Shown here piece after piece: positions 30,361-38,412 of a stretch of DNA of 40,950 nucleotides (within the stretch, counting starts at the first letter, position 1; the number at the start of each line of letters is the position of its first letter). The notes below the pieces were generated by a model, which was not told the origin of the DNA, did no database searches, and saw only the letters and a program-made list of their open reading frames with translations. Location: contig RFVF01000042.1 in NCBI GenBank assembly GCA_009922615.1, forward strand, positions 1 to 40,950, given 5' to 3'. This DNA is from Pseudomonadota bacterium (GTDB taxonomy: Bacteria > Verrucomicrobiota > Verrucomicrobiia > Limisphaerales > SXTU01). The position numbers and the translations under genes were made by a program.

Positions 30361-33252
30361 CTACTCCCGCCGCTGCGTGAGCTTGCAGTCGAGACACTCA
30401 GCGATACCCAGTTCGTGCAGCTTCTCCAGCGCGCGCTGGAAGAACGCTGCTTTGGCCTCGGCGCTCGCGTCGCCACCGCCGCTGGAGAGCGAGGCGACCT
30501 TCTTCGCCTTCGCAATCAAGTCGGTGCGTTCCTTCGCCAAGATCTCAGCACGCTTCGCCGCAGCTTCGTGGTCGAAGTATTTTTTGCCCTCAATCCACGT
30601 CTGCTCGCAGACCGTGTTGTAGGCCAGCGGCGAGCGCGACCAGAGCGCGAAGTCGGCGTCCTTGCCCACTTCGAGCGAGCCGACCCACTTGTCCACGCCG
30701 AGTTGCTTCGCCGGGTTGAGCGTGACGAACTTCAGCGCCTCGGTCTCCGGTGTGCCGCCGTATTTCACGGCCTTCGCGGCTTCGAGATACATGCGCCGCG
30801 CCAGCTCGGAAGAGTCGGAGTTGAAGGACACGTTCACGCCGCGAGCGTGCATCAGGCTGCCGGCGTAGGGGATGGCGTCCCACACCTCGAACTTGTAGGC
30901 CCACCAATCCGTGAAGCACGAGCCACCCGCGCCGTGCCGCGCGATTTCGTCGGCGACCTTGTAGCCTTCGAGCACGTGCTGGAGCGTCGCCACGCGCACG
31001 TTGAAGCTCTCGCAGACGCGGAGGAACGCGAGGATTTCGTCGCCGCGATAGCTGTGGCAGTGAATGAACCGCGTGCCGTTGAGAATCTCGCCGAGCGCCT
31101 CCAACTCCAGGTTCGTGCGCGGCGGCACGCCGCCCTTGCGGCGATACTCAGCCCACTCGTCGAGATACTGCCGCGCGGCGGTGAAGCGGTTGACGTAGAA
31201 GGTCGGCACGCCCATGCGCGTCTGCGGGAAGCGCGTGGTGTTGCGGTCGCCCCAGTTGCTCTGCTTCACGTTCTCGCCGAGCGCAAACTTGATGCCGCCC
31301 GGCGCGTTGGTGAACTTCAGCCCGTCGGGCCCTGCGCCGAAGCGCAGCTTGATGACGCTGTTCTGCCCGCCGATGGGATTCGCCGAGCCGTGCAGAAGGT
31401 TGGCCATCGTCAGGCCGCCGGCGAGCTGCTGATACAAGTTCTCCGTCTCCGAGTTGACCACGTCGGCGATGCGGACCATCGCGGTCGAGGGCAAGCTGCC
31501 TTCGTTGACGCCGCCGAGAATTGCCGTGTGGCTGTGGCAATCAATGAGACCCGGCGTGAGATGCTTGCCGGTCGCGTCGATGACCTGCGTGTCGCTGCTC
31601 AACTGGGGCTTGAAGAATCCGATCTGCTGCACCTTGCCGCCGACGATGAGGACGTTCGCGTTGGTGAGAATGCCTTGCGAGCCGCTGGTCCAGACCGTGG
31701 CGTTCTGAATGAGCACCGACTTCGGCGTGAGCAGCGGGCCGCGCGAAGCTTTCGGCGGTTGGGCGACGCGCTGCCTCTGAAGTGCGGCGAGCTCGGCTTT
31801 CTTGGCATCGCCTTTCTTCGCGTCTTTAGTCTCGGTCTTTGACTCGGTGGGCTTGGCGGGCGGAGCCTTGGCGATGAGTGGCTTGGCTGGCTGCGTCTCG
31901 AAGGGCACGCCGTCTATCCACACCTGTCGCACCTTTGCGTCCGCGTCGAAGTAGCCCGCGCCTTCGACCACGGTGAGGTTCGCAATCTTCCCCTTCTCAA
32001 TCGTCCCGAGCCGGTCCGCGACGCCGCAGAGCTTGGCGGGAATCGTCGTCAGCGCGGCCAGTGCGTCGGACTCGGAAAAACCGCGGTCCAGCGCGAGGCG
32101 CAAGTTCTTGCGGAAGACTTTCCGATCCGCAAGCGCGTGCGTGGTGAGCGCGACTTCGAGGCCCTGCTGCCGCAGCAAGGCGGCGTTCTCCGGCGCCCAA
32201 TCCCAGTGCCGGAGCTGGTCGAGCGAGACATCGAGCCAGTCGTCTTCGTCCGGCAGCTTCGGCGCGGACGGCAGGTTCAGCGGCACGATGAACGGCGCGT
32301 TGACCGCCTTCATCAAGTCCGGCCGCCGCCACTCGTGGCCGCTGGCGACCACGGCGAAGTTCAGCCCAAGTTCGCGAGCCAACTGCCCGGCGCGGTCGCC
32401 CATGAGCACGCTGCCCGGCTCGAAGACAACGGTCGTTACCTTGTTGAGTGTGGGCGCGAGCGCGTCGAGCGCGGGGTTGAGGTCGGGGCGCTTGCGGGCG
32501 GTGGGCTTGGCGCGGTAGTCGGCCTCATCGAGCACGTAGTGACGCGCGTCGGCGAAGGTCTGGCGCACCACGGCGATCGTGCCCATGAGCGACTTGGGAT
32601 AAACCTCCTGCGACTCGAACGCGATGTGCTGATGCGTGTCGGCGCGGAGAATCGCCTCGTTCGGCGACGCGTCGCTGAGATTCACGAATGCGCTCGTGCC
32701 GCGAATGATTCCCTTGCTCGGCACGACATTGCCGGCCGTGAAGCCGAGTTCGCGCAGTCCTTCAAGTGTCTTCGTGTTTGGTGTGTAGCCCGACGCGACC
32801 CGCGCGTGCGGCGTGACGCTGGTGACTTCGTAGCCCGCGCCGGGTTGCGTGCGGACTTTCTCCTGGCTCTCGACGCCGATGAAGTTGATGCCGCTGGCGA
32901 GGCCATCAATCGGGTCAACGTGCGTGGTCGAGACCGGCGCATTCGTGCTGGTGATGCTGAGGTAAGGGTCGATGAAGCCGGCGTAGATGACCGTGTTGCT
33001 GGCATTCCAGATGCGCGCGTCAGCAGGCGGCTTCACATCGCGACCGACGGCCTCTATGATACCGTCGCGCAGGATGACGGTGGCGTTGGTCAGCGCGATG
33101 GTGGGATTGAGGAACACTTTTGCTCCAACGAGCGCGTGGACGCCGGGTGACCTCGGGCGGTGGCCGGGCGGGAGCAGATCAGCGGCGCGTGCGGTCAGCG
33201 CGAACGCGAGAACCAGCGCACAACCCACGGAGCGAAAGGAGCCGGAGTTCAT
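30361..33252 (-). CDS. exported tandem amidohydrolase, first half lacking metal ligands
   Basis: A 963-aa protein with a signal peptide (about 1-23) and two amidohydrolase-superfamily units in tandem, joined by a Lys/Pro/Ala-rich linker (about 455-505). The second unit (about 510-900) has the metal-binding 'DCHSH' (H573, H575), further histidines in 'FIHCHSYRGDE' and 'LQHVLEG', and 'FNSDSSE' for the catalytic Asp. The first unit (about 35-450) keeps the composite-domain start and end ('VILRDGIIEAVG', 'GTIEKGKIANLTV'). Where DxHxH is expected it has 'DPYLS' (95-99), so it is probably not catalytic. Related long amidohydrolases occur in Bacteroidetes and Planctomycetes; imidazolonepropionase or dipeptidase-like activity is possible, but the substrate is unknown. 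Confidence 0.87.
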   Translation of the reverse strand: MNSGSFRSVGCALVLAFALTARAADLLPPGHRPRSPGVHALVGAKVFLNPTIALTNATVILRDGIIEAVGRDVKPPADARIWNASNTVIYAGFIDPYLSITSTNAPVSTTHVDPIDGLASGINFIGVESQEKVRTQPGAGYEVTSVTPHARVASGYTPNTKTLEGLRELGFTAGNVVPSKGIIRGTSAFVNLSDASPNEAILRADTHQHIAFESQEVYPKSLMGTIAVVRQTFADARHYVLDEADYRAKPTARKRPDLNPALDALAPTLNKVTTVVFEPGSVLMGDRAGQLARELGLNFAVVASGHEWRRPDLMKAVNAPFIVPLNLPSAPKLPDEDDWLDVSLDQLRHWDWAPENAALLRQQGLEVALTTHALADRKVFRKNLRLALDRGFSESDALAALTTIPAKLCGVADRLGTIEKGKIANLTVVEGAGYFDADAKVRQVWIDGVPFETQPAKPLIAKAPPAKPTESKTETKDAKKGDAKKAELAALQRQRVAQPPKASRGPLLTPKSVLIQNATVWTSGSQGILTNANVLIVGGKVQQIGFFKPQLSSDTQVIDATGKHLTPGLIDCHSHTAILGGVNEGSLPSTAMVRIADVVNSETENLYQQLAGGLTMANLLHGSANPIGGQNSVIKLRFGAGPDGLKFTNAPGGIKFALGENVKQSNWGDRNTTRFPQTRMGVPTFYVNRFTAARQYLDEWAEYRRKGGVPPRTNLELEALGEILNGTRFIHCHSYRGDEILAFLRVCESFNVRVATLQHVLEGYKVADEIARHGAGGSCFTDWWAYKFEVWDAIPYAGSLMHARGVNVSFNSDSSELARRMYLEAAKAVKYGGTPETEALKFVTLNPAKQLGVDKWVGSLEVGKDADFALWSRSPLAYNTVCEQTWIEGKKYFDHEAAAKRAEILAKERTDLIAKAKKVASLSSGGGDASAEAKAAFFQRALEKLHELGIAECLDCKLTQRRE

Positions 33253-33315
33253 TGGGGGCGGTTATGGCGGCCAGCGAATCGTTCTTCAACCAGAAAGGAA
33301 CGCATGATTGGGAAA

Positions 33316-33397
33316 TTTAACCACAGGGGCACAGAGAGCACAAAGGAGAGCGAACAACAGCCTCCCACTCTGGGTCTCTGTGACTCTGCGGTTAAAA
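33316..33397. repeat. imperfect inverted repeat in a divergent promoter region
   Basis: Arms tttaacca-ag-g-cacagaga (33316-33340) and tctctgtgactctgcggttaaa (33375-33396) pair with a few mismatches across a ~35-nt loop. It lies between the divergent amidohydrolase and DUF1501 genes. The 'accacag..gcacagaga' arm resembles in style the arms of the repeats near 7.2 and 24.5 kb and is probably another family of the same kind. Confidence 0.65.
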
Positions 33398-33486
33398 TCT
33401 CTTTGCCCCAGCTCCGGGCAAATGTGGATTTGTCAGCGCCGTGGATTGTGGCACATTACTGACAGCAAACCCGAATTTGTCGCGCC

Positions 33487-34911
33487 ATGAAAACCTTCAG
33501 CACCAGCCTCTGCACGCCGCCCTCGCCTGCCGACCTGTTCTGCACCCGCCGCGAGTTTCTCGCACGATCGGGATTGGGCTTCGGCGCAGTGAGTCTCGCC
33601 GCGCTCACGGGGATGGGCCTGATGCCCGCGTTGCCGGGACAGGCCGCCGAGGTCAACTCCACCTCGCCGCTGGCACCGAAGAAGCCGCACTTCCCCGCCA
33701 AGGCCAAGCGCGTTCTCCACATTTTTGCGCAGGGCGCACCATCGCACATCGACACGTGGGACCCGAAGCCTGAGCTGGCGAAGTTCGATGGCAAGTCACT
33801 GCCCAACGGCGGCACGGGCTTCGCCTCGCCGTTTCAATTTTCGAAGCAAGGCAAGTCCGGCCTAGCCATGAGCGAGGTCTGGCCCGCGTTGAGCCAGCAC
33901 GCGGATAAGCTCGCGGTCATCCGCTCGACCTACACGGATATCCCGGCGCACGACCAGGCGACCATCTTCATGAACACCGGCTCGCTCCGCTTCTCGCGCC
34001 CAAGCGTCGGCGCGTGGGTGCTCTACGGACTCGGCAGCGAGAACCAGAGCTTGCCCGGCTTCGTCGCGCTCTCGGCCGGCAACGTGGACGCGCAGAATCT
34101 CCGCTCGGCGTTTCTGCCCGGCGCGTTTCAAGGCACCGCGGTCAACTCCACGCGCAACCGTCCGGAGGAGCTCATCGAGAACATCCGCAACAAGTTCGTC
34201 TCCCTGCCCGAGCAGCGACGACAGCTCGACCTACTGCACCAGCTCAACGAAGTTCACGCGCAGAAGATGCGGAAGGACGGCCAGCTCGAAGCCCGCTTGC
34301 AGGCGTATGAGCTCGCGTTCCAGATGCAGATGGAGGCGGTGGATGCCTTCGACCTGACGAAAGAGCCGCAGGCCATGCACGACCTTTACAGCACAAACAC
34401 GGCGCAGGGACGCCAGATGCTGATCGCTCGGCGGTTGCTACAAAAGGGAGTGCGCTTTGTGCAGGCATGGCACGGCGGCTGGGACCATCATAACAACATG
34501 TTGACCGCGATGCGCAACACGGCGGGCGCGATTGACAAACCCTTCGCAGCCTTGCTCACCGATCTCGCCCAGCGCGGGATGCTCGATGAAACGCTTGTCA
34601 TCTGGGGCGGCGAGTTTGGTCGCACACCCGCGGCGGACGGCAACGCGATGGGCAACCCGGGCCGCAACCACAACGCGAAGGCGATGAGCGTGGTGTTTGC
34701 GGGTGGCGGGGTGAAAGGCGGTATCGCCCACGGGCAGACGGATGAGTTGGGCGGCTCGGCCGTCGAGGATCGCGTCCACATCCACGATTTGCACGCGACG
34801 ATGCTGCACCTGCTGGGCTTCGACCACGAGAAGCTGACCTTCCGCCACAACGGCCGCGATTTCCGCCTGACGGATGTGTATGGGAACGTGGTGCGGCAGG
34901 TGGTGGCGTGA
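33487..34911 (+). CDS. DUF1501 family protein, Tat-exported (second copy)
   Basis: A 474-aa protein of the same family as the one at 22979 but clearly a different subtype. It has a Tat signal ('TRREFLARSG', about 21-30), the N-terminal 'FAQGAPSHIDTWDPKPE' segment, an extra stretch with 'RRQLDLLHQLNEVHA', the 'WGGEFGRTPAADG' motif and the C-terminal 'IHDLHATMLHLLGFDHEKLTFRH'. That ending is typical of DUF1501 proteins which normally follow a DUF1549/DUF1553 heme protein gene (Planctomycete surface-degradation pairs). Here the gene stands alone between a divergent amidohydrolase and a convergent secreted-protein operon. Function not established. Confidence 0.9.
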   Translation: MKTFSTSLCTPPSPADLFCTRREFLARSGLGFGAVSLAALTGMGLMPALPGQAAEVNSTSPLAPKKPHFPAKAKRVLHIFAQGAPSHIDTWDPKPELAKFDGKSLPNGGTGFASPFQFSKQGKSGLAMSEVWPALSQHADKLAVIRSTYTDIPAHDQATIFMNTGSLRFSRPSVGAWVLYGLGSENQSLPGFVALSAGNVDAQNLRSAFLPGAFQGTAVNSTRNRPEELIENIRNKFVSLPEQRRQLDLLHQLNEVHAQKMRKDGQLEARLQAYELAFQMQMEAVDAFDLTKEPQAMHDLYSTNTAQGRQMLIARRLLQKGVRFVQAWHGGWDHHNNMLTAMRNTAGAIDKPFAALLTDLAQRGMLDETLVIWGGEFGRTPAADGNAMGNPGRNHNAKAMSVVFAGGGVKGGIAHGQTDELGGSAVEDRVHIHDLHATMLHLLGFDHEKLTFRHNGRDFRLTDVYGNVVRQVVA

Positions 34912-35004
34912 AGGCGCTGCTCATGTCTGCGTGACGCAGGAATGTCACCGAGACCGTCTGACTGCGAAATCACAGCCATTCCCTACATGGAGAAAGTCCG
35001 GCCC

Positions 35005-36981
35005 TTACGGAGCTTCCACCAGCTTGTAGAAACGAGCCCCGGCGTTCACCGCGTCCGGGTTCCGCAACTGCACACAGCCGTTCTCCAAAGTCAACATGTT
35101 GGTCAAGGGTTCCCAGACACCCCGCCCGATATCCCGGGTAAACCAAGCCTGCAACCGCGCCATCTGCGCGGGCGTAACCGCGCTCTGGTCGCGCGCGCCG
35201 AAGGCAAATTGGAGGCTGCCGTCGGCAGCACGCTGGAGCCCGAGTAGCTTCAAAAACGGTGGCAGGACGATGGGAAGGCTGGCATTGGAAAAAACCACCG
35301 GCAATGGGTTGGCGCTGACATCCGTGACTTCGCGCACCACCGGCTGGTCGGAGTTCACGACGAGCGGCGTGACCGCCGGGGCAGCGGCGGAAACAGCAAA
35401 CGAGAAGCGGACAATTTCCTGTTCACCAGCCGCCAAAGTGCGACCAGCGGGCAAGGCCAGCACCAGTCCGAGCTTCCCCGCCGCAGCCAGCCGGTCATTC
35501 ACGATCAAGGTGCCGCCCGTTACGGATGAACCGGTTGCCGCTCCGAGAAAACGCAGCGCCTGCGGATCGAAGCCCAAACTCAGGGCCGCACCGGATTCAC
35601 GGCCGTCACCGCTCAGCATCAGGCTGACGACCCCGGTTTCTCCCGCAATCAGAGGTGCACTGACAAGCCTCACGCTGCGCGACGCCATGTTCACCGCCGC
35701 CGGCAACCGGGAAGGAACCGCACTCACAGGCACGGTGGGGCCGCCCACCGGAGTGAGCGGATCCAACCCGGCGGCGTAGCGCAGGGCCTGCACGAAATCA
35801 GCGACGGTCAACCTCCCATCGCCCAACGCCAACGCGCCGTTGAGGAGCCGCGGCGCACAATCCGCACGCTGAAATTCACTACCCACCCCGGTTGACAGCA
35901 CCGGGTCCAGCCCGGCCACCAAGCGCCCCACTTGCACCGCATCGCTGATCGTGAGCAAGCCGTTGCCATTGCCGCGCGGTGAAACATCGCCTTCGTAGGC
36001 GATGAGATTGTTGGTGACGGCGATGAGGCCGGCCGAGTAGCGAATATAGGGTAGCGGATGCCCGGTGGGATCGCTGACTTCGCGTGGCACCGGAGCATCG
36101 CCCAAGGTCAGCGGCGTGTTGCCGGCGGCTGTCAGCGGCGCGACCAAAAAACTCAGGGTGACCAGCAGGTTGCTGCCGGAGTTGAAATTGCCGCCCGCCG
36201 CGCGACCGACCAACAGACCGACACGGCCCGAGGCAGCTTGCGCGGAATTCGCAACGATCGATAGTCCTCCTGGAGCCGAGGCGGCCACGAAGCCCACGGC
36301 CATCGGATCGAAATTCACGGAGAAGCTCAACGCACTTTCATCACCAGCAGCGAACAGGCTGACCGGCACGGTCACGACACTGCCCGCCGAACCCGATGAG
36401 GCCGCCGAGACACTCACCTCGGCACTGGCCAGCGTTATGATGAAGCTGTTGGTGCTGCGATCCACGCCGCCATTGGCGGTTCCGCCACTATCCTGCGCAA
36501 CGACCGTGACCGTCGCGGAACCGACCGCACCAGAGGCCGGGGTAAACGTCAGCGTGCCGGAGTTGTCCAGCGCCGGCTGGGCGCTGAACAGCGCCGGATT
36601 GCTGTTCGTGACCGAATAATTGAGCAGGGTTTGCAGCGCCTCGGCGGGCGGCCCGGGTGAAAAAAGCGCGAAGCCGGAAATGCTTTGCGCCCCGGTGTCG
36701 TGCATCAGAACGAGGTTTTGACTCGCGAACGTCACCACCGGGGGCTGGTTACCCGTCGCCGCAAAAGCCTGCACCAAAAAACCGGTTTCCAAAGCAAGGC
36801 TGCCGCCGGCCACGCGCGGGCCAACCTCGGGTTGGCCCACGCTGCTGATCAAGCCAAACACCCCGCCCGCGCTCGCGCCACCGCCAGCGCTCAGACGCAC
36901 CCGATCCACCACCAGCGGACCGGCCCCAGCCTCATTCACGAGGCCGGCCAGCGCCAACAAAAGAGAAAGCACTCGCCTCAT
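35005..36981 (-). CDS. secreted cohesin-dockerin-cohesin protein
   Basis: A 658-aa exported protein (signal peptide about 1-20). An Ig/cadherin-like domain (about 78-186) is followed by a cohesin-like domain (about 187-325; 'VVTVPVSLFAAGDESALSFSVNFDP'). A two-repeat dockerin-like segment spans 328-410, with 'GDVSPRGNGNGLLTISDAVQV' and 'LGDGRLTVADFVQALRYAAGLD', both Ca-loop-like. A second cohesin-like domain lies at about 432-572, and the end resembles the 'FYKL' tail of secreted Verrucomicrobial proteins. Cohesin and dockerin normally sit on partner proteins; here both are on one chain, suggesting self-assembly or cross-linking. It is last in the operon, overlapping the MORN-lipoprotein stop by 4 bp (ATGA). 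Confidence 0.82.
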   Translation of the reverse strand: MRRVLSLLLALAGLVNEAGAGPLVVDRVRLSAGGGASAGGVFGLISSVGQPEVGPRVAGGSLALETGFLVQAFAATGNQPPVVTFASQNLVLMHDTGAQSISGFALFSPGPPAEALQTLLNYSVTNSNPALFSAQPALDNSGTLTFTPASGAVGSATVTVVAQDSGGTANGGVDRSTNSFIITLASAEVSVSAASSGSAGSVVTVPVSLFAAGDESALSFSVNFDPMAVGFVAASAPGGLSIVANSAQAASGRVGLLVGRAAGGNFNSGSNLLVTLSFLVAPLTAAGNTPLTLGDAPVPREVSDPTGHPLPYIRYSAGLIAVTNNLIAYEGDVSPRGNGNGLLTISDAVQVGRLVAGLDPVLSTGVGSEFQRADCAPRLLNGALALGDGRLTVADFVQALRYAAGLDPLTPVGGPTVPVSAVPSRLPAAVNMASRSVRLVSAPLIAGETGVVSLMLSGDGRESGAALSLGFDPQALRFLGAATGSSVTGGTLIVNDRLAAAGKLGLVLALPAGRTLAAGEQEIVRFSFAVSAAAPAVTPLVVNSDQPVVREVTDVSANPLPVVFSNASLPIVLPPFLKLLGLQRAADGSLQFAFGARDQSAVTPAQMARLQAWFTRDIGRGVWEPLTNMLTLENGCVQLRNPDAVNAGARFYKLVEAP

Positions 36982-37486
36982 GATTTTGGCTTTTCGACTT
37001 CGGCAGCGGCCACCACGGGCGTGCTTTTCACTTCGCCATCCTTGAACGATTCCATTTCCACCACCTTGCCGCCCGCCATACGCGCGCGCACCTTCAGGCA
37101 GCCGCTCGGGTAATAGGCAAGCGAAAGGCCGTTGGGCTGGTCATCCATCAACTCGATCTGCTCGGCGAGGACGCCGTTCTCGTGCCATCGGCGGAAGGTG
37201 CCGTTGAGCTGGCCGTTCGCGATTTGAGCTTCCGAAAGTTTGGCCCCAAACCGTTGGAGACGACGGAACGGGACTGCAATAAACCCGACGGGTAACGCTC
37301 AATGACCGTGCCGGTGAATGGCGCCGCCTGAGCTGGACGATGCAGGCGCCCATCCTTCAAGACCAAGGCCACCCGCGGAACCTCGGGCAACGGCGCCGGC
37401 TCCGGTGGCGCACAGCCGATCAACGCGAACCCGAACACTCCCCCGAGGAGCACTCGCGTTCGCCCAATGAACAGCCAGTTAAACAT
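36978..37486 (-). pseudogene. MORN/YwqK-like lipoprotein with a one-base frameshift
   Basis: The 5' part (from 37486) encodes a lipoprotein signal with 'ALIGC' (C25) and a first MORN-like repeat ('FTGTVIERYPSGLLQSRSVVSNGL'-type, about residues 57-80). The pattern then continues in another frame: 'NGQLNGTFRRWHENGVLAEQIEL', 'PNGLSLAYYPSGCLKV', ending at a TGA at 36978 that overlaps the next ATG. The switch falls in the run ggcccc at about 37242-37250. The span is 509 nt, one base short of a whole number of codons, so a single-base deletion (real or a sequencing error) explains it. Intact, it would be about 169 aa. YwqK-like MORN proteins often accompany secreted systems, but no fixed function is known. 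Confidence 0.75.
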
Positions 37487-37494
37487 GACGCAGC

Positions 37495-38394
37495 CTAGCG
37501 GATCTGCAGCTTGTAGAAGAGCGGTGCCGGGCCGGTGACGGGAGCTGGCACGCTCACCTGGAGCAGACGCACATCAGGTGACAGGTAGGCCCCAATTGGG
37601 TCAGCATCCGCCGCCACATCCGGCAAAAGCGGTCGGAACGCTATCGGAGCCCACGACTTCAAGTCGGCCGAGCCGACGATGGAATAGTTGCGGCCGCGCA
37701 CCGCGAGGAATTCCAACACGGGCACACCGGCATCCACGCGGGCAATGGCCAGGTTCAATCCGGTGGCATCCTCGAAGCCATACGTGCCGGCAACGTATTC
37801 CTGCAAAAGCGTGATGCCGTTGCCGCCCGGCGAGGAGTTGGCGTTCAGATTTGTGAAGTTCACATTCCAACCGCGCGCGGCGATCATGGCACGTTCCCAA
37901 GCGTCCGGCAGGCCGTTGCCATTCGTGTCTTCGCCGAGCGTGAGATCAATGCGCGTCTGCTTGCCCGGCAGTCCGAGCGTCGAGTAATTGCCGACCATTT
38001 CGAGCGGGAGATAGGTCGTGTTATTGACCGTCACGCGGATACGGAACGCGACGGAAGCCTGCACCGCGCCGGTTTTGTAGGCGTCGCTCTTCACCCCGGA
38101 ATCCAGCGGCACAACGAGCCGGTAATTCACGCCCGGCTCCAGCGAATCGTCCACGGTTGTGCTGACCGACACGCCGTCGCTCGTGGTGAAGACGATGAGG
38201 GCGCTGGTGCGCAGCGGGTTGCCATACTCGTCGCGCGCCATGCCGTAAATCGTGTGCGGCAGCGCGGGCGGAAAGGCCGACAAGATGAAAGATGAAAGCT
38301 GAAGGTTAAAAGCGCAGATCACCGAAGTGAGCAGGACACTCCGGCGATTCCGCAATCCGCAATCCGCAATCCGCATTGGTGAAGTTTTTTTCAT
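37495..38394 (-). CDS. secreted protein with Ca-binding-like loop, repeat-derived signal peptide
   Basis: A 299-aa exported protein of unknown function. The signal peptide (about 1-45) is written in repeat DNA: 'RIADCGL' comes from a 7-bp tandem repeat and 'FNLQLSSFIL' from an A/T-rich repeat. The region after it ('HTIYGMARDEYGNPL', 'VNYRLVVPLDSG') looks like a beta-sandwich. A 'DTNGNGLPDAWE' loop (about 158-170) matches thrombospondin-type-3/EF-hand-like calcium sites. The C-terminal domain ('GRNYSIVGSADLKSWAPI', ending 'PLFYKLQI') is a module common in secreted Verrucomicrobial proteins. It starts 18 bp after the giant gene's stop and ends 8 bp before the MORN gene. Confidence 0.78.
   Translation of the reverse strand: MKKTSPMRIADCGLRNRRSVLLTSVICAFNLQLSSFILSAFPPALPHTIYGMARDEYGNPLRTSALIVFTTSDGVSVSTTVDDSLEPGVNYRLVVPLDSGVKSDAYKTGAVQASVAFRIRVTVNNTTYLPLEMVGNYSTLGLPGKQTRIDLTLGEDTNGNGLPDAWERAMIAARGWNVNFTNLNANSSPGGNGITLLQEYVAGTYGFEDATGLNLAIARVDAGVPVLEFLAVRGRNYSIVGSADLKSWAPIAFRPLLPDVAADADPIGAYLSPDVRLLQVSVPAPVTGPAPLFYKLQIR
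38347..38376. repeat. 7-bp tandem repeat inside a signal-peptide coding region
   Basis: Three full copies plus a partial copy of ccgcaat (plus strand; gcggatt on the coding strand) at 38350-38376. Seven is not a multiple of three, so 21 bp code for one heptapeptide period. The same type of repeat is seen elsewhere in this phylum as intergenic DNA, in my recollection. Confidence 0.8.
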
Positions 38395-38412
38395 GGCGAT
38401 TGGGTTGGTGAA

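Noticed and set aside
30415..31842. 475-codon open frame on the plus strand opposite the amidohydrolase
   Set aside because: Same reasoning: the minus-strand gene has the HxH motif and signal peptide; the antisense product has compositional bias only.
38395..38412. Promoter between the giant gene and the 299-aa gene
   Set aside because: The gap is only 18 bp and holds no promoter-like boxes; co-transcription is more likely.
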